NCBI RefSeq assembly: GCF_026241195.1
Contig: NZ_JAPFQO010000004.1
Coordinates: forward strand, 1-64,000
Source: Pontibacter anaerobius
GTDB taxonomy: Bacteria; Bacteroidota; Bacteroidia; Cytophagales; Hymenobacteraceae
DNA length: 64,000 nucleotides
Direction of reading: 5' to 3'
Shown here: piece after piece, positions 9,888 to 19,750 of the stretch
Numbering within the stretch: the first letter of the stretch is position 1
Layout: the number at the start of each line of letters is the position of its first letter
The notes under the pieces: model-generated
Told to the model about the DNA's origin: nothing
Database searches by the model: none
Seen by the model: the letters and a program-made list of their open reading frames with translations, nothing else
Program-made: the position numbers and the translations under genes

Positions 9888-11309
9888 TTAAGAAACTGTA
9901 GCCTTTGCAGACTGCTCATACTTGTTTCCGAAACGATCGGTAGCTACAACCTTAAGTGTCTTCACATCCTCAGCGAGATGTGCTTTAAACAGGTGGTCCG
10001 TTTCGAATGGCTCTGCAAAACCGCGCTTGGCCGGCTTCTCTTTTCCAAAGTATAAGGAGTAGGCCAGCGGGTCTAAGCCCAGGTAGTTTTCCAGCGTTCC
10101 CATGTAGTTGCCATCAGCCCACCACTCTACTTTCCACTCCGGGTCCCAGTTCCATACATTGGCTATCATGGTTTTCTGGCCCTCTGCCTCCTCTACCTGC
10201 ACCACCAGCTGGTGCCCCTGCTCAAACCCTGTGGACTTGTAGTACCAGCTAAGTTCGTTGCCCTTTACTTCGTACACGCCATAGCCTCTCGGTGCGCCGT
10301 CACTACAGACAGGGCCTGTCCACCAGGCGCCGCACAGGGTGCCGTGAATGTGCTCATACACACCCTCTGCCACTATATTCTGGTTAAAATGGGTATGCCC
10401 GGTCATGATATGCACCTGATAGCCTTTCAGCATATCCAGCAACTCCTGCCTGTTCTCTACCCCACGGTGTATCGGAATATGGGCTGACAGCACTACCAGA
10501 TGATCTTTTGGCACGAAGGCCAGGTCTTTTTTCAGCCAGTCCAGCTGCTGTTGCGAAACATGCCCGTCGTATTTTTTACCCTCGCCGGAGTAGCGCACGT
10601 CATCCAGCACTACATAATGCACCTTGCCCCGGTTAAATGAGTAGTAGGTAGGGCCATACAGGCTTTTAAAGGTTCTATCAGAAACTTCGTCGCCTCCCTG
10701 ATCAAGGTCCATATCGTGGTTGCCCAGCACCTGGAAGAACGGGATGCCCGTACTGCCCACTGCTTTTTCGTAGCTCTTGAACAGTTGGTGCCTATCCCAC
10801 ACAATGTCCCCTACCGTCAGGCCGTGCACCAGCGCACCCGCCCCAAACGATTGCACCAGTTGCTGCACATCCGGCACCGACTGGTTAAGCATTTGCTGCA
10901 CATCCTCCTCGTTTCTTACCTGAGGGTCGGCCCATACTATAAACTTATGGTTCGTATCGTCCTGCTGCAGGGCAGTCAACTCAAAATTATACCAGTCATC
11001 ACCCTCCGATAACCGCTGGTAATGCCTGGCAATTCCATTCTCGTTTGGCAAGGCATACCCTGCCGGAATTGAAATAAAGACAAACTCAGACTGGCTGCTT
11101 ACCGGGAGCTTATACTTGCCTCGGGCGTTTGTCTGCACAACATGAAAGCCATCCGAAACAGTGACATTGGCAATACCTTTCCCATGCGCTTTTACTGTAC
11201 CCTTAACCTTATTCTTAACTGCCGTGTTAAGGCCAAATGCAGCCTCAGCACTCAGCACTAACCCGCCTGACAGCAGCAAAATATTATTGATAAATTTTCT
11301 TCTTTTCAT
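9888..11309 (-). CDS. Calcineurin-like metallophosphoesterase, secreted
   Basis: The 473-residue protein has a Tat-like or Sec leader (MKRRKFINNILLLSGG), an N-terminal Ig-like domain (about 30-110), a metallophosphatase core and a C-terminal beta domain. Metal-ligand motifs are visible in order: WADPQ, GDIVWD, GNHDMD, SAHIPIH and GHTHFN. The first motif has Gln where many family members have His (DxH), which may alter one metal site. This three-domain form is common in Bacteroidota. In this locus it may cleave phosphodiesters or phosphomonoesters from lipid head groups. Substrate is not determinable from sequence. Confidence 0.88.
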   Translation of the reverse strand: MKRRKFINNILLLSGGLVLSAEAAFGLNTAVKNKVKGTVKAHGKGIANVTVSDGFHVVQTNARGKYKLPVSSQSEFVFISIPAGYALPNENGIARHYQRLSEGDDWYNFELTALQQDDTNHKFIVWADPQVRNEEDVQQMLNQSVPDVQQLVQSFGAGALVHGLTVGDIVWDRHQLFKSYEKAVGSTGIPFFQVLGNHDMDLDQGGDEVSDRTFKSLYGPTYYSFNRGKVHYVVLDDVRYSGEGKKYDGHVSQQQLDWLKKDLAFVPKDHLVVLSAHIPIHRGVENRQELLDMLKGYQVHIMTGHTHFNQNIVAEGVYEHIHGTLCGAWWTGPVCSDGAPRGYGVYEVKGNELSWYYKSTGFEQGHQLVVQVEEAEGQKTMIANVWNWDPEWKVEWWADGNYMGTLENYLGLDPLAYSLYFGKEKPAKRGFAEPFETDHLFKAHLAEDVKTLKVVATDRFGNKYEQSAKATVS

Positions 11310-11326
11310 GGTATGTCAGTTAGAGT

Positions 11327-12526
11327 TTATAGCCCGGGAATAGCTTTTAAGGCCTCAAAAAAGGCTGTGTAACTGCTGTAGTGTTCATGGTCCTTCAGCA
11401 AAAGAATTGCCTCGTTGTTGTAGCGAAGTGCGTTATTGGTAAAGTTATGCGAGCCTGTGATTAGAACCTGTGCGTTTTTACCCTCCCACTGCCCTTCGAT
11501 CAGCATGAACTTGGAGTGGATGTTTATCTTCTGCTGGCCCGACTCTGTCATGTTGTATACTTTCAGGTAAGCCCCTTTCCCCTCAAGCACCCGAAGTCCG
11601 CTGAGAACATCTTCGCTGATACTGCTTTTAACCACCAGTTCAACTTTGGCTCCCTGGTCTACAAGCTCTCCCAGCCTATCCACTATGTTTATGCGTGTGC
11701 TTGTCCAGTCAGACATTCCGATCCGGATAACCGCTGAAGCCGGATCCGTTATTTTATTCAGAAACTCAATGATTGCGTCTTCCCCGTAGGATTCCCCATC
11801 CCGTCGCTTTGGAAGGAAGTAAGCCGAAACTCCGGTTGCAGCATCATGAAACTCCTTATAGTCATAGTCCTTCATCCCCTGCTGGGCACCTTTTTTCATG
11901 TCCTGCCAATAGGTCTGATAGGCCTCGTATAACCCTCCGTGGGTTAGTATTACACCATCCTGCATTTTTCTGGCACCGGAGAGCAAAAAGTTATGGGATG
12001 TCTGCAGCACCACGTGATTGGCTTTACCTGTTTCGGTGATGAGCTCTGAGAAAAGGGCAAACTTGTTATGGTTGATGGCAATAGTGCCTGCATCGCTATC
12101 CACTACAACCAGCTCAGCGTTTTCTGATAGTTTTGTTTTCAGTTGGTTGATGGCATATGGATTGGTTTTCTCGCTGTCCTCCCTGCTCAGGTCCAGCATC
12201 AGGTGCAGCTTCACCCCGCGGGCATCTGCTCTTTCAAGCGCATCCACAAGATCAGCGTAGTCAAACAGGTAGATAGCGATATGTATGGACGAGCCTTCCG
12301 GGCTTGCATCGATAAGCGCAATGAGTCTGTCCAGAATTTCGGTAGAGTTTGTGGCTGCAGCCACCTTGGCCGGATCTGTAAAAACAGCCTCCGGTAAGGA
12401 AGCTTGTAAGGGTACTACTTCGGTCTCTATCTCTGGCTGCGGCGTAACAGGGCTATCCTCAGAATCGCTGCAGGCGGTAACAAAGAAAAGAGCACAAAGT
12501 AAAAAGAGTAGTCTTATGTATGGCAT
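11327..12526 (-). CDS. Phospholipase D-like lipoprotein with degenerate HKD motifs
   Basis: The 399-residue protein begins with a lipobox leader (FFVTAC, Cys19) and carries two PLD-type halves. The first has HNKFALFS from His153 with TSHNFLLSG after it; the second has HSKFMLIE from His337 with GSHNFTNNA after it. Canonical HKD is HxKxxxxD. Here the eighth position is Ser in the first motif and Glu in the second; the histidines and lysines are kept. Activity on phospholipids, or phosphatidyl-type transfer, is plausible. A cardiolipin-synthase-like or nuclease-like role cannot be excluded. It lies directly between susD and the phosphoesterase gene. Confidence 0.85.
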   Translation of the reverse strand: MPYIRLLFLLCALFFVTACSDSEDSPVTPQPEIETEVVPLQASLPEAVFTDPAKVAAATNSTEILDRLIALIDASPEGSSIHIAIYLFDYADLVDALERADARGVKLHLMLDLSREDSEKTNPYAINQLKTKLSENAELVVVDSDAGTIAINHNKFALFSELITETGKANHVVLQTSHNFLLSGARKMQDGVILTHGGLYEAYQTYWQDMKKGAQQGMKDYDYKEFHDAATGVSAYFLPKRRDGESYGEDAIIEFLNKITDPASAVIRIGMSDWTSTRINIVDRLGELVDQGAKVELVVKSSISEDVLSGLRVLEGKGAYLKVYNMTESGQQKINIHSKFMLIEGQWEGKNAQVLITGSHNFTNNALRYNNEAILLLKDHEHYSSYTAFFEALKAIPGL

Positions 12527-12629
12527 AGCGTATGTTTAAGTAAGGCTGCCTTTTCAGGCAGCCTTACAAGTTTAAACACAAGCACAGCTACACGGCTCTG
12601 CTTGCAAAATTCACCTTAAACTGTTTTTA

Positions 12630-14075
12630 TTATTCTTTCTCCCACCAGCTTTTCACGTTGATGTCGTCGCCGCCCATGCGGTTGACGGCTGCTTCGTAGT
12701 TGTCGCGGTTGTATATTTTCACCTCCTCCGGATACATGAACCTTACCGGCACCTGCTGGTCATTTTCCATCACCGCTGTTTTGGGAAGCACCGGCAAACC
12801 GGTGCGGCGGTATTCAAACCACTGCTGATAGTCGTTGAAGTATAAAGCCAGGTATTTCTGCAGCATAATGCGCTCAAAAGTGCCGTCATAGGCAGCCTCC
12901 GGGTTTTCGAAATAATCTGCCGGAACCTCAGCGCCCCACTGCGCTATAGCAGCCTCTACACCTGCCTGGTAGTGAGCCTGCGCATCAGAACTGATCACGC
13001 CTTTTAGCGCCAGTTCGGCTTTAATGAACTCTACCTCCGCATAACTCATGATCACGGAGATCATTGGAGCCACCACCAGGTCTGTGTTCAGCCCGGAAGG
13101 CTGAAAGTCAAACTGCTGGGCCGGATCATAACCACCCGGTATACCTTTATAACCTATCTCCACACCGTCGTTGGACTTGGCAGGCGTATAGAACTTCTCC
13201 AGACGCGGGTCGTTCATCTCAGCCAGGTTATCAATAATGAATTCCGAGCCAACCGTGTTTAGGGTATAGTCGCTAGCACGGCCCCAAGGAGACATGTTCG
13301 GATCAACGCCGGTGATATCAAGTATGGCTGCCTGGCTGCTGGAGGTAAACACCGGGTTCTCTGCCGGGTTATTGATGATCTCAGCCATTCGGCTAAAGGA
13401 GTTCATCTCTTCGCGCTTGGAAACACGCAGCAAAAGGCGCAGGCGAAGCGAGTTGGTAAAGCGCTGCCAGTTCCCTATGTTGTTACCATACAAGATATCC
13501 ATGCCATAGGCCATTGGCTTTGTCTCATCATACAGGCTGTTGGCTTTCTCCAGGTCTGCCAGAATAGCTTTGTATACTTCTTCCTGCGTGTTGAACTTTG
13601 CCTTCAGGATGCCTTCCTCCGCACTCACGGCTTCATCCATCGGCACGTCGCCGAAGGCATCGGTCAGGTTAGAGTATATCCAGGCTTTCAGCGTCAGGGC
13701 TATCGCCTCGTAGTTAGGAGCTTCCGCCGCTATCGCCGCCTGCTCCATCTCCTTTACGTTCAGCAACCAACGGTAAGATGCGTTCCAGGTAGAGTTGCCG
13801 GCACCTGTCCCTACATCGTAGCGATGCTCACCACCGGCTGCGCTCGGGAACGGCACGCGGTCCTGCATGATCTCGAAAGTATAAGCATGGGCACGGGAGG
13901 TGCCAAAAGTGCTCATCTCATAGATAATAGGGTTAAGCAGCGTGCCCGGGTTAATTTTATCGACCCTGTTCGGGTCTATATTAAGTTCCTCTAGGTGGTC
14001 GGTGCAGGAGGTAGTGGCTACACCAGCACAGCTTAAACCAAGAAACAATACCAGTATCTTATTAAACTTTGTCAT
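12630..14075 (-). CDS. SusD/RagB-family outer-membrane lipoprotein (SusD-like_2 type)
   Basis: The 481-residue lipoprotein (leader ending TTSC, then TDHLEELNIDPNRVDKINP) matches the SusD-like_2 subgroup, with the typical LLNPIIYEMSTF and LLNVKEMEQAA segments. SusD proteins sit on the cell surface over a SusC porin and bind the ligand before TonB-dependent import. It is paired with the susC gene 86 bases upstream. Its place in a glycerol-3-phosphate locus suggests the ligand is a glycerophosphodiester, phospholipid head group or teichoic-like fragment, rather than a glycan. Confidence 0.92.
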   Translation of the reverse strand: MTKFNKILVLFLGLSCAGVATTSCTDHLEELNIDPNRVDKINPGTLLNPIIYEMSTFGTSRAHAYTFEIMQDRVPFPSAAGGEHRYDVGTGAGNSTWNASYRWLLNVKEMEQAAIAAEAPNYEAIALTLKAWIYSNLTDAFGDVPMDEAVSAEEGILKAKFNTQEEVYKAILADLEKANSLYDETKPMAYGMDILYGNNIGNWQRFTNSLRLRLLLRVSKREEMNSFSRMAEIINNPAENPVFTSSSQAAILDITGVDPNMSPWGRASDYTLNTVGSEFIIDNLAEMNDPRLEKFYTPAKSNDGVEIGYKGIPGGYDPAQQFDFQPSGLNTDLVVAPMISVIMSYAEVEFIKAELALKGVISSDAQAHYQAGVEAAIAQWGAEVPADYFENPEAAYDGTFERIMLQKYLALYFNDYQQWFEYRRTGLPVLPKTAVMENDQQVPVRFMYPEEVKIYNRDNYEAAVNRMGGDDINVKSWWEKE

Positions 14076-14161
14076 GTTTTTCTTCTTGTAAAGGCCACTG
14101 GAAGTATGAATTTATACTTTCCGGCAGCGTCTATACTTTAAACCTTTCCTTTTGCGCTGTT

Positions 14162-17100
14162 TTAGAACTGCAGCTTCACGTTCACGCCGTACGTTCTTGG
14201 GGTTGGCAACTGGCCCATCTCCACGCCTGGCATCTGCACATTTCCGTTAAGGGCTGATGTCTCAGGGTCGAACATAGGGAAATCAGTGACCATAGCTAAG
14301 TCACGGCCGTACAGCGCCAGGCTGGCACCCTGCAGGAAGTTCACTCTGCTAAGTATGGCCTTCGGCAGGTTGTACTCCAGGCGCACCTCGCGCAGCTTCA
14401 GGTAAGAGGCATCAAAAGAGTTAGCCTCCACGTTGGCGCGGCGATAGTACTCTTTGTAGTAAGCGGCCAGGTTTTCCACTTTCACATCGTTAGGCGAGTA
14501 AGTGCCATCACCGTTGTCTACCACGCCGTCACCGATGATGAAGCCTTCCTCACGGCCTCTCAAGGTGTGCTCCAGTTTGCCCTGCTCACTCATTTTGTGG
14601 TGTGTCTGGGAGTATACAATACCTCCATACTGGCCATCTACCAGCGCACTGAAGCGGAAGTTTTTATAGGTAAACTCATTCAGGAAACCGCCTCTCCAGT
14701 CGGCATAGGCATTGCCTCTGTAAGAGATCTCGTCAGGGCGAACCGGTAATCCTTTTTTATAAATGATCTCACCATCCTCGTTGCGCACAAAGCCGTAGCC
14801 GTAAATGTCGCCTGTGGAGCCTCCTTTTTTAGCCAGGATGTAGGCATTGCCGCCGCGGGCAAGTACATAGCTCTCATCATCGCCTTCGAAGCCCTCAGAC
14901 AGTTCCAGTATCTCATTATCATTCTTGGACCAGGTGATGGTGGTGTTCCACTTGAAGTTCCCATTATCAATCGGGCTTCCGTTCAAAGACAGCTCTACAC
15001 CTCTGTTTTGTACTTTGCCGGCGTTAATGATGGCATCGTTATAGCCTGTTGTAGGGTCTAGCTCGATAGCCAGAATCTGGTTTTCTGTAGTATTTTGGTA
15101 TATACTGAGGTCCATACCCAGGCGACCGTTAAACAGCTGATACTCCAATCCGGCCTCGTAGCTGCGGGTCTGCTCCGGCTCAAAGCCAGGGTTATACCTG
15201 GTAGTCGGGATCGAGGCTGAGCCAGGGAAGAAGCTGGATGAGTAATACTTGCGTGTTAAGTATGGATCTGAATCGTTTCCTACCTCCGCGGCAGACAGCC
15301 TCACCTTTGCGTAAGACACCTGACGAGGCAGCTTAAAGATATCGCTTAGGATAAAGCTGGTGCTGATGGATGGGTAAAAGAAAGAGCTGTTTTGGCTCGG
15401 CAAGGTAGAGCTCCAGTCGTTACGTGCGGTTAGGTCCACGAAGACCTTGTCCAGGTATGAGAAGGAAGCCAGGCCATACAAGCTTTGAACCTCTTTGCTT
15501 CCTTTGTAAGGTCTCGTCATAATAGGATTGATGCCATTCGACAAAGTATAAATTCCCGCAATGTTGAGGCCCTCAATAGAAGAACTGGTTTTGTTCAGAT
15601 AAGTCTTCATGATGTTGCCACCTACTGAAGTTCTTAAATCCCAACTACCTGAAAGCTTTTCTTTGTAAGTCAACAGAAAATCAGTGTTCGTTTCTCTGTC
15701 GTTGATGTTCTGCTCTCTATAGTAGCCTTTGCTGAAGTTCTTGGTGTCCCAAGGGCGTTGCGTGGTGCGTTCCTCGTTTGTCATGTCAATCGCCGCCCGA
15801 ACTAACAAATCAAACTTCGGAGAGAATTCATAAGAGGCGGTGATATTACCGGTGGTATTGTAGCTATCTACCCCGTTCAGCATCTCATAGGCAATCAGGT
15901 AAGGATTATCAATATAAGAGCTAAAAGGATGGATTTGCGCGATCTGCTCCTGTCCTTTTTGCCACCTCGGCTCATACCATGCCAGGTCCACGTTCGGGTT
16001 CTGGAAAATCATGAAATAGGAGATGGACTGATTGTTATAGCCAGTGGCCGGCAGGTTATCGCTGTGCTTGTGCGAGAAGTTGATCTTGGAGCTCAGGGTG
16101 AGCTTGTCTGTCAGCTTCTGGTTTACGCTCAGAGCAGCGTTCAGACGCTCAAACCCTGTGTTGGGCATAATCCATTCGTTTTTGGTATGCGTTACAGAGG
16201 CACGCGCAGAGCCACGTTCGCCGCCGCCTTCTACGGCTACGCTGTTAGAAACGGTATGGCCGGTACGGAAGAAATCTTTAACATTGTCTTTATAAGGTCT
16301 CCACAGCTGGCGCTCCGCCGACTGCCCCTCCAGTGTCGGGTCGTACTGGTAGTAGTACTGCCCATCGAACTTCGGACCGAAGGCGCTACTTGTGCTGCCT
16401 GTGTTAGAGCCATCCTCAGAGGCACCGTAAGAATAGTATAACTCCCCGTCCTTGTTCCTGTAATTGTTGCCCTGGCCATACTCATACTGCATGTCCGGCC
16501 ACTTCAGGATGTCGTTAAAGCTGATGTTCGAGTTTACCGTCACGCCAAGTCCCTTGCGCTTACGTCCGGACTTAGTCGTAATGATCATGGCACCATTGGC
16601 GGCACGGTAACCGTACAGCGCCGCTGCGGCTGCGCCTTTTAGTACCGTGATTGACTCGATGTCATCCGGGTTGATGTCGGCAATACCATTACCAAAGTCA
16701 ATCGGCACATCGCTTCCCGATCCGGCCTGGTAGGCATTGTCAACCCCAGAGCTCTCCATACCACTGTTCATCGGCACGCCATCAAGTATAATGAGCGCTC
16801 TGTTTTTGGTTGGATCCAATGAGTTATCGCCGCGCAGCTTGATAACGGAAGAATTCAGCGGTCCGCCACCGGTTGGCGTAAGGCTAAGGCCCGCCACTTT
16901 ACCAGAAAGGGAGCTGGCAAAGTTGTTAGAGCGAGCCGCGTTTAACTCTTCTCCACTTACCTCCGTTACCGCATAGCCCAGCGCCTTTTGCTCGCGCTCA
17001 ATGCCTAGTGCGGTTACCACCACCTCGGAGAGCTGCTGGTTATCTATCTGCAGCTCAACGGTCAGGTTCGTTTGCGGCTGGTTTACCGTTACACTACCTG

Positions 17101-17413
17101 GTTTGTAGCCAATGAACGAAAAAGACAGCACTGCGCCTTTCTCCACATTCAGCTCGAATTTGCCGTCCTGGTTCGTTACACCAATGGGTTTGCCGTTGGC
17201 AGCAATGGAAACACCCGGCAACGGAATTCCGTCGGCTTCATCCATCACAGTTCCGCTAACGGCAACTCTCTCGCCCTGAGCGAGCTTCACAGACAAAGGA
17301 GCTGCAGTCAGCTCAGTAAGATTTGGCCCTGCCAAACAGAGGCACAAAGAGAGCATGACTGCCTTGCTAATCCTGTGCCTACCTTTTGGGGATAGTGGTA
17401 GATTTTTTTTCAT
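14162..17413 (-). CDS. SusC/RagA-family TonB-linked outer-membrane transporter
   Basis: The 1083-residue protein has an N-terminal export signal, then a carboxypeptidase-regulatory-like beta domain (VSGTVMDEADGIPLPGVSIAANG, about residues 50-72), a plug domain (SEVVVTALGIEREQKALGY and LRGDNSLDPTKNRALIILDGVPM) and a long beta barrel ending in KLQF. It imports ligands captured by the SusD partner using TonB energy. The gene follows glpT by only 19 bases on the same strand, so outer-membrane uptake and inner-membrane G3P uptake are probably co-expressed. Confidence 0.94.
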   Translation of the reverse strand: MKKNLPLSPKGRHRISKAVMLSLCLCLAGPNLTELTAAPLSVKLAQGERVAVSGTVMDEADGIPLPGVSIAANGKPIGVTNQDGKFELNVEKGAVLSFSFIGYKPGSVTVNQPQTNLTVELQIDNQQLSEVVVTALGIEREQKALGYAVTEVSGEELNAARSNNFASSLSGKVAGLSLTPTGGGPLNSSVIKLRGDNSLDPTKNRALIILDGVPMNSGMESSGVDNAYQAGSGSDVPIDFGNGIADINPDDIESITVLKGAAAAALYGYRAANGAMIITTKSGRKRKGLGVTVNSNISFNDILKWPDMQYEYGQGNNYRNKDGELYYSYGASEDGSNTGSTSSAFGPKFDGQYYYQYDPTLEGQSAERQLWRPYKDNVKDFFRTGHTVSNSVAVEGGGERGSARASVTHTKNEWIMPNTGFERLNAALSVNQKLTDKLTLSSKINFSHKHSDNLPATGYNNQSISYFMIFQNPNVDLAWYEPRWQKGQEQIAQIHPFSSYIDNPYLIAYEMLNGVDSYNTTGNITASYEFSPKFDLLVRAAIDMTNEERTTQRPWDTKNFSKGYYREQNINDRETNTDFLLTYKEKLSGSWDLRTSVGGNIMKTYLNKTSSSIEGLNIAGIYTLSNGINPIMTRPYKGSKEVQSLYGLASFSYLDKVFVDLTARNDWSSTLPSQNSSFFYPSISTSFILSDIFKLPRQVSYAKVRLSAAEVGNDSDPYLTRKYYSSSFFPGSASIPTTRYNPGFEPEQTRSYEAGLEYQLFNGRLGMDLSIYQNTTENQILAIELDPTTGYNDAIINAGKVQNRGVELSLNGSPIDNGNFKWNTTITWSKNDNEILELSEGFEGDDESYVLARGGNAYILAKKGGSTGDIYGYGFVRNEDGEIIYKKGLPVRPDEISYRGNAYADWRGGFLNEFTYKNFRFSALVDGQYGGIVYSQTHHKMSEQGKLEHTLRGREEGFIIGDGVVDNGDGTYSPNDVKVENLAAYYKEYYRRANVEANSFDASYLKLREVRLEYNLPKAILSRVNFLQGASLALYGRDLAMVTDFPMFDPETSALNGNVQMPGVEMGQLPTPRTYGVNVKLQF

Positions 17414-17432
17414 TCGACTAGATTTTGAGCTT

Positions 17433-18779
17433 TTATTGGTTGATTTTATTTAGGTTGTAATGCTTGGTTTCTTTATTCCAGGTGAGGGCGGTGAAGAAGA
17501 TAGAAAGTACACAGGCAGCCACCAGCACCATAAATCCACCATCCCAGCCCCAGGCATCCACTACAAAGCCCATTGCAATATTAGCAAACAGGGCTCCACC
17601 CATGTATCCGAACAAGCCTGTAAGTCCGGCTGCTGTACCGGCCGCCTTCTTGGGCACCAGGTCCAATGCCTGCACTCCTATAAGCATAACAGGCCCATAA
17701 ATCAGGAAACCAATGGCTATCAGGGCGGCGTTATCTACCCATATGTTACCCGCAGGATTCTTCCAGTAAACAAGAACAGCCACAAGGACTAAAACCATGT
17801 AAATGATAGTGGCTGGCGCGCGCCGGCCCCTGAAAATCTTATCACTGATCCATCCGCACAGTAACGTACCAGGTATACCGGCATACTCGTAGGCAAAGTA
17901 GGCCCAGCCTGTTTCCTTTACAGAAAAGCCTTTTGCCTCTTCCAGGTAAGTCGGGGCCCAGTCTAGGATGCCGTACCGCACCAGGTACACAAAGGCATTG
18001 GCAAAGGCGATATACCAAAGCACTCGGCTGGTAAGCACATAATCAAAAAGGATCTGCTTCGCCGAGAGCTCCTTTTCATGATCCTCTGTATAATTGTGGG
18101 GGTAGTCATTTTTATACTCTTCAATGGTGGGCAGGCCACAGGACTGTGGCGTATCGCGCACCAGCATGTAGGTTATCATGGCGGAAAGCAGCGCAATGAT
18201 CCCCGGGAAGTATAGCTTACTTTCCCAGGTCCCGAACAAGGCCACAGCAGCAATTGCCAGTGGGCCAACCAAACCGCCGCCCACATTATGGGCAATATTC
18301 CATATTGACATCTTGGTTCCCCTTTCTTTAGTAGAGAACCAGTGGACCATCACCCTGCCGCATGGCGGCCAGCCCATACCTTGAAACCACCCATTGAGAA
18401 ACAGCAGCACAAACATGATGGCGATAGAGCTGGTAGCTATCGGCACAGTACCCATTACGATCATGGTAAGTGCTGATAATAAAAGCCCTATGGTAAGAAA
18501 GACCCTGGCATTACTCCTGTCTGACACATTGCCCATCAGAAACTTACTAAGCCCATAAGCAACAGAAACGCCGGACAAAGCAATACCCAGATCGGCTTTA
18601 GAATAACCCTGCTCAATCAGGTCGGGCATTACAAGCGAGAAATTCTTGCGAACCAGGTAGTAACCGGCGTAACCGATAAATATGCCTAAAAAGACCTGGT
18701 AGCGTAAGCGCTTGTACTCTGGGTCTACTCGCTCAAGTGGTAATTTGTCTGCATGGCGTGCAGGAGAAATAAGCTTCAT
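17433..18779 (-). CDS. glpT: Glycerol-3-phosphate transporter, MFS family
   Basis: GlpT exchanges glycerol-3-phosphate for inorganic phosphate across the inner membrane. The 448-residue protein shows the organophosphate:Pi antiporter pattern: [33 protein letters not shown] near residues 25-57, [12 protein letters not shown] after the second helix pair, and [21 protein letters not shown] near 130-150. About twelve hydrophobic helices are visible. A hexose- or glucarate-phosphate relative (UhpT-like) is the alternative, but adjacency to glpF, glpK and glpD favours GlpT. An operator-like pair of palindromes lies upstream. Confidence 0.92.
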   Translation of the reverse strand: MKLISPARHADKLPLERVDPEYKRLRYQVFLGIFIGYAGYYLVRKNFSLVMPDLIEQGYSKADLGIALSGVSVAYGLSKFLMGNVSDRSNARVFLTIGLLLSALTMIVMGTVPIATSSIAIMFVLLFLNGWFQGMGWPPCGRVMVHWFSTKERGTKMSIWNIAHNVGGGLVGPLAIAAVALFGTWESKLYFPGIIALLSAMITYMLVRDTPQSCGLPTIEEYKNDYPHNYTEDHEKELSAKQILFDYVLTSRVLWYIAFANAFVYLVRYGILDWAPTYLEEAKGFSVKETGWAYFAYEYAGIPGTLLCGWISDKIFRGRRAPATIIYMVLVLVAVLVYWKNPAGNIWVDNAALIAIGFLIYGPVMLIGVQALDLVPKKAAGTAAGLTGLFGYMGGALFANIAMGFVVDAWGWDGGFMVLVAACVLSIFFTALTWNKETKHYNLNKINQ

Positions 18780-18862
18780 AAGAAGTGTTCTGTTAAATAA
18801 TGAAACCGGCTAAGCTGTTTTTAGCTGGCTTATAGCCTAGTAATATAGATAATCTGCTTTCT

Positions 18863-18915
18863 GTGATCACATGATCACTATTATATTCCGAAACATTATG
18901 TTTTATTTCGGAATA
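18863..18915. promoter_or_regulatory. Two palindromes upstream of glpT (candidate operators)
   Basis: GTGATCA (18863-18869) and TGATCAC (18872-18878) form one palindrome with a CA spacer. TATTCCGAAA (18884-18893) and TTTCGGAATA (18906-18915) form a second, with a 12-base spacer. Both lie in the 203-base gap between glpF and the glpT start. They are AT-rich without a T tail, so they are unlikely to be terminators. A regulator such as the DeoR-family protein at 7356-8120 could bind here; the first palindrome could instead suit a different factor. Confidence 0.5.
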
Positions 18916-18982
18916 ACTTAAAAAATGACTCCGAATACAAAACTAAAAAAGCAATTAGTAAACTTTTACCCCTAACCCAAAC

Positions 18983-19714
18983 TTAACTTTTTAGTAATAT
19001 GTACAGCAATGCAGCAGCCACCGCACCCGCTACTGGCCCGGCTATCGGTACCCAGGCATAGCTCCAGTCGCTGTGGCATTTGTTTTTTATCGGCATGAGC
19101 GAGTGAATAATCCTGGGGCCAAGGTCACGGGCGGGGTTTATAGCATAGCCTGTTGTGCCACCCAGCGATAAGCCGATAGCCCACACCAGGAAAGCCACCG
19201 GAATTGCCCCCAGCGCCCCCATACCGATAGGCGTTTTCTGGTCGCCCAACGCTGGACTTGTGAAGTAAAAAATCACGAATATCAGCACAAAGGTGCCGAG
19301 TGCCTCGCTGAAGATATTAGAAAACCGATGCCTGATGGCGGGGCCTGTACAAAACACAGCCAGCTTTGATTCGGGGTCCTCGGTAGCGTCGAAGTGTGGC
19401 CTGTAGAGCAGCCATACCAGCAAGGCACCTGTCATAGCCCCCAGCAGCTGGGCTAGCATATAAGGCCCTACCCCCTGCCAGCTAAACTTGCCGGCTAGCG
19501 CCAACGCCAGCGTAACAGCAGGATTAAGGTGTGCCCCACTATATGGCGCTGCGATCACGACACCAGTATAGACAGACAGTGCCCAACCCGTAGTGATTAC
19601 AATCCAGCCACTGTTACTCCCTTTGGTGCCTTTCAGGACTACATTTGCCACGACACCGTTGCCCATCAGGATTAAGAGCATAGTACCTATAAACTCGGCT
19701 GTAAATGCTGTCAT
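18983..19714 (-). CDS. glpF: Glycerol uptake facilitator (aquaglyceroporin)
   Basis: The 243-residue MIP-family channel has six hydrophobic helices and two NPA loops: SGAHLNPAVTLALA in the first half and GYAINPARDLGPR in the second. The Asp after the second NPAR is the residue typical of glycerol-conducting GlpF as opposed to water channels. It lies 36 bases downstream of glpK on the same strand. It gives passive glycerol entry, after which GlpK traps it as glycerol-3-phosphate. Confidence 0.95.
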   Translation of the reverse strand: MTAFTAEFIGTMLLILMGNGVVANVVLKGTKGSNSGWIVITTGWALSVYTGVVIAAPYSGAHLNPAVTLALALAGKFSWQGVGPYMLAQLLGAMTGALLVWLLYRPHFDATEDPESKLAVFCTGPAIRHRFSNIFSEALGTFVLIFVIFYFTSPALGDQKTPIGMGALGAIPVAFLVWAIGLSLGGTTGYAINPARDLGPRIIHSLMPIKNKCHSDWSYAWVPIAGPVAGAVAAALLYILLKS

Positions 19715-19750
19715 AGCTATTTATCTTTGCTTCAGTTACCGTTTCTTTTA

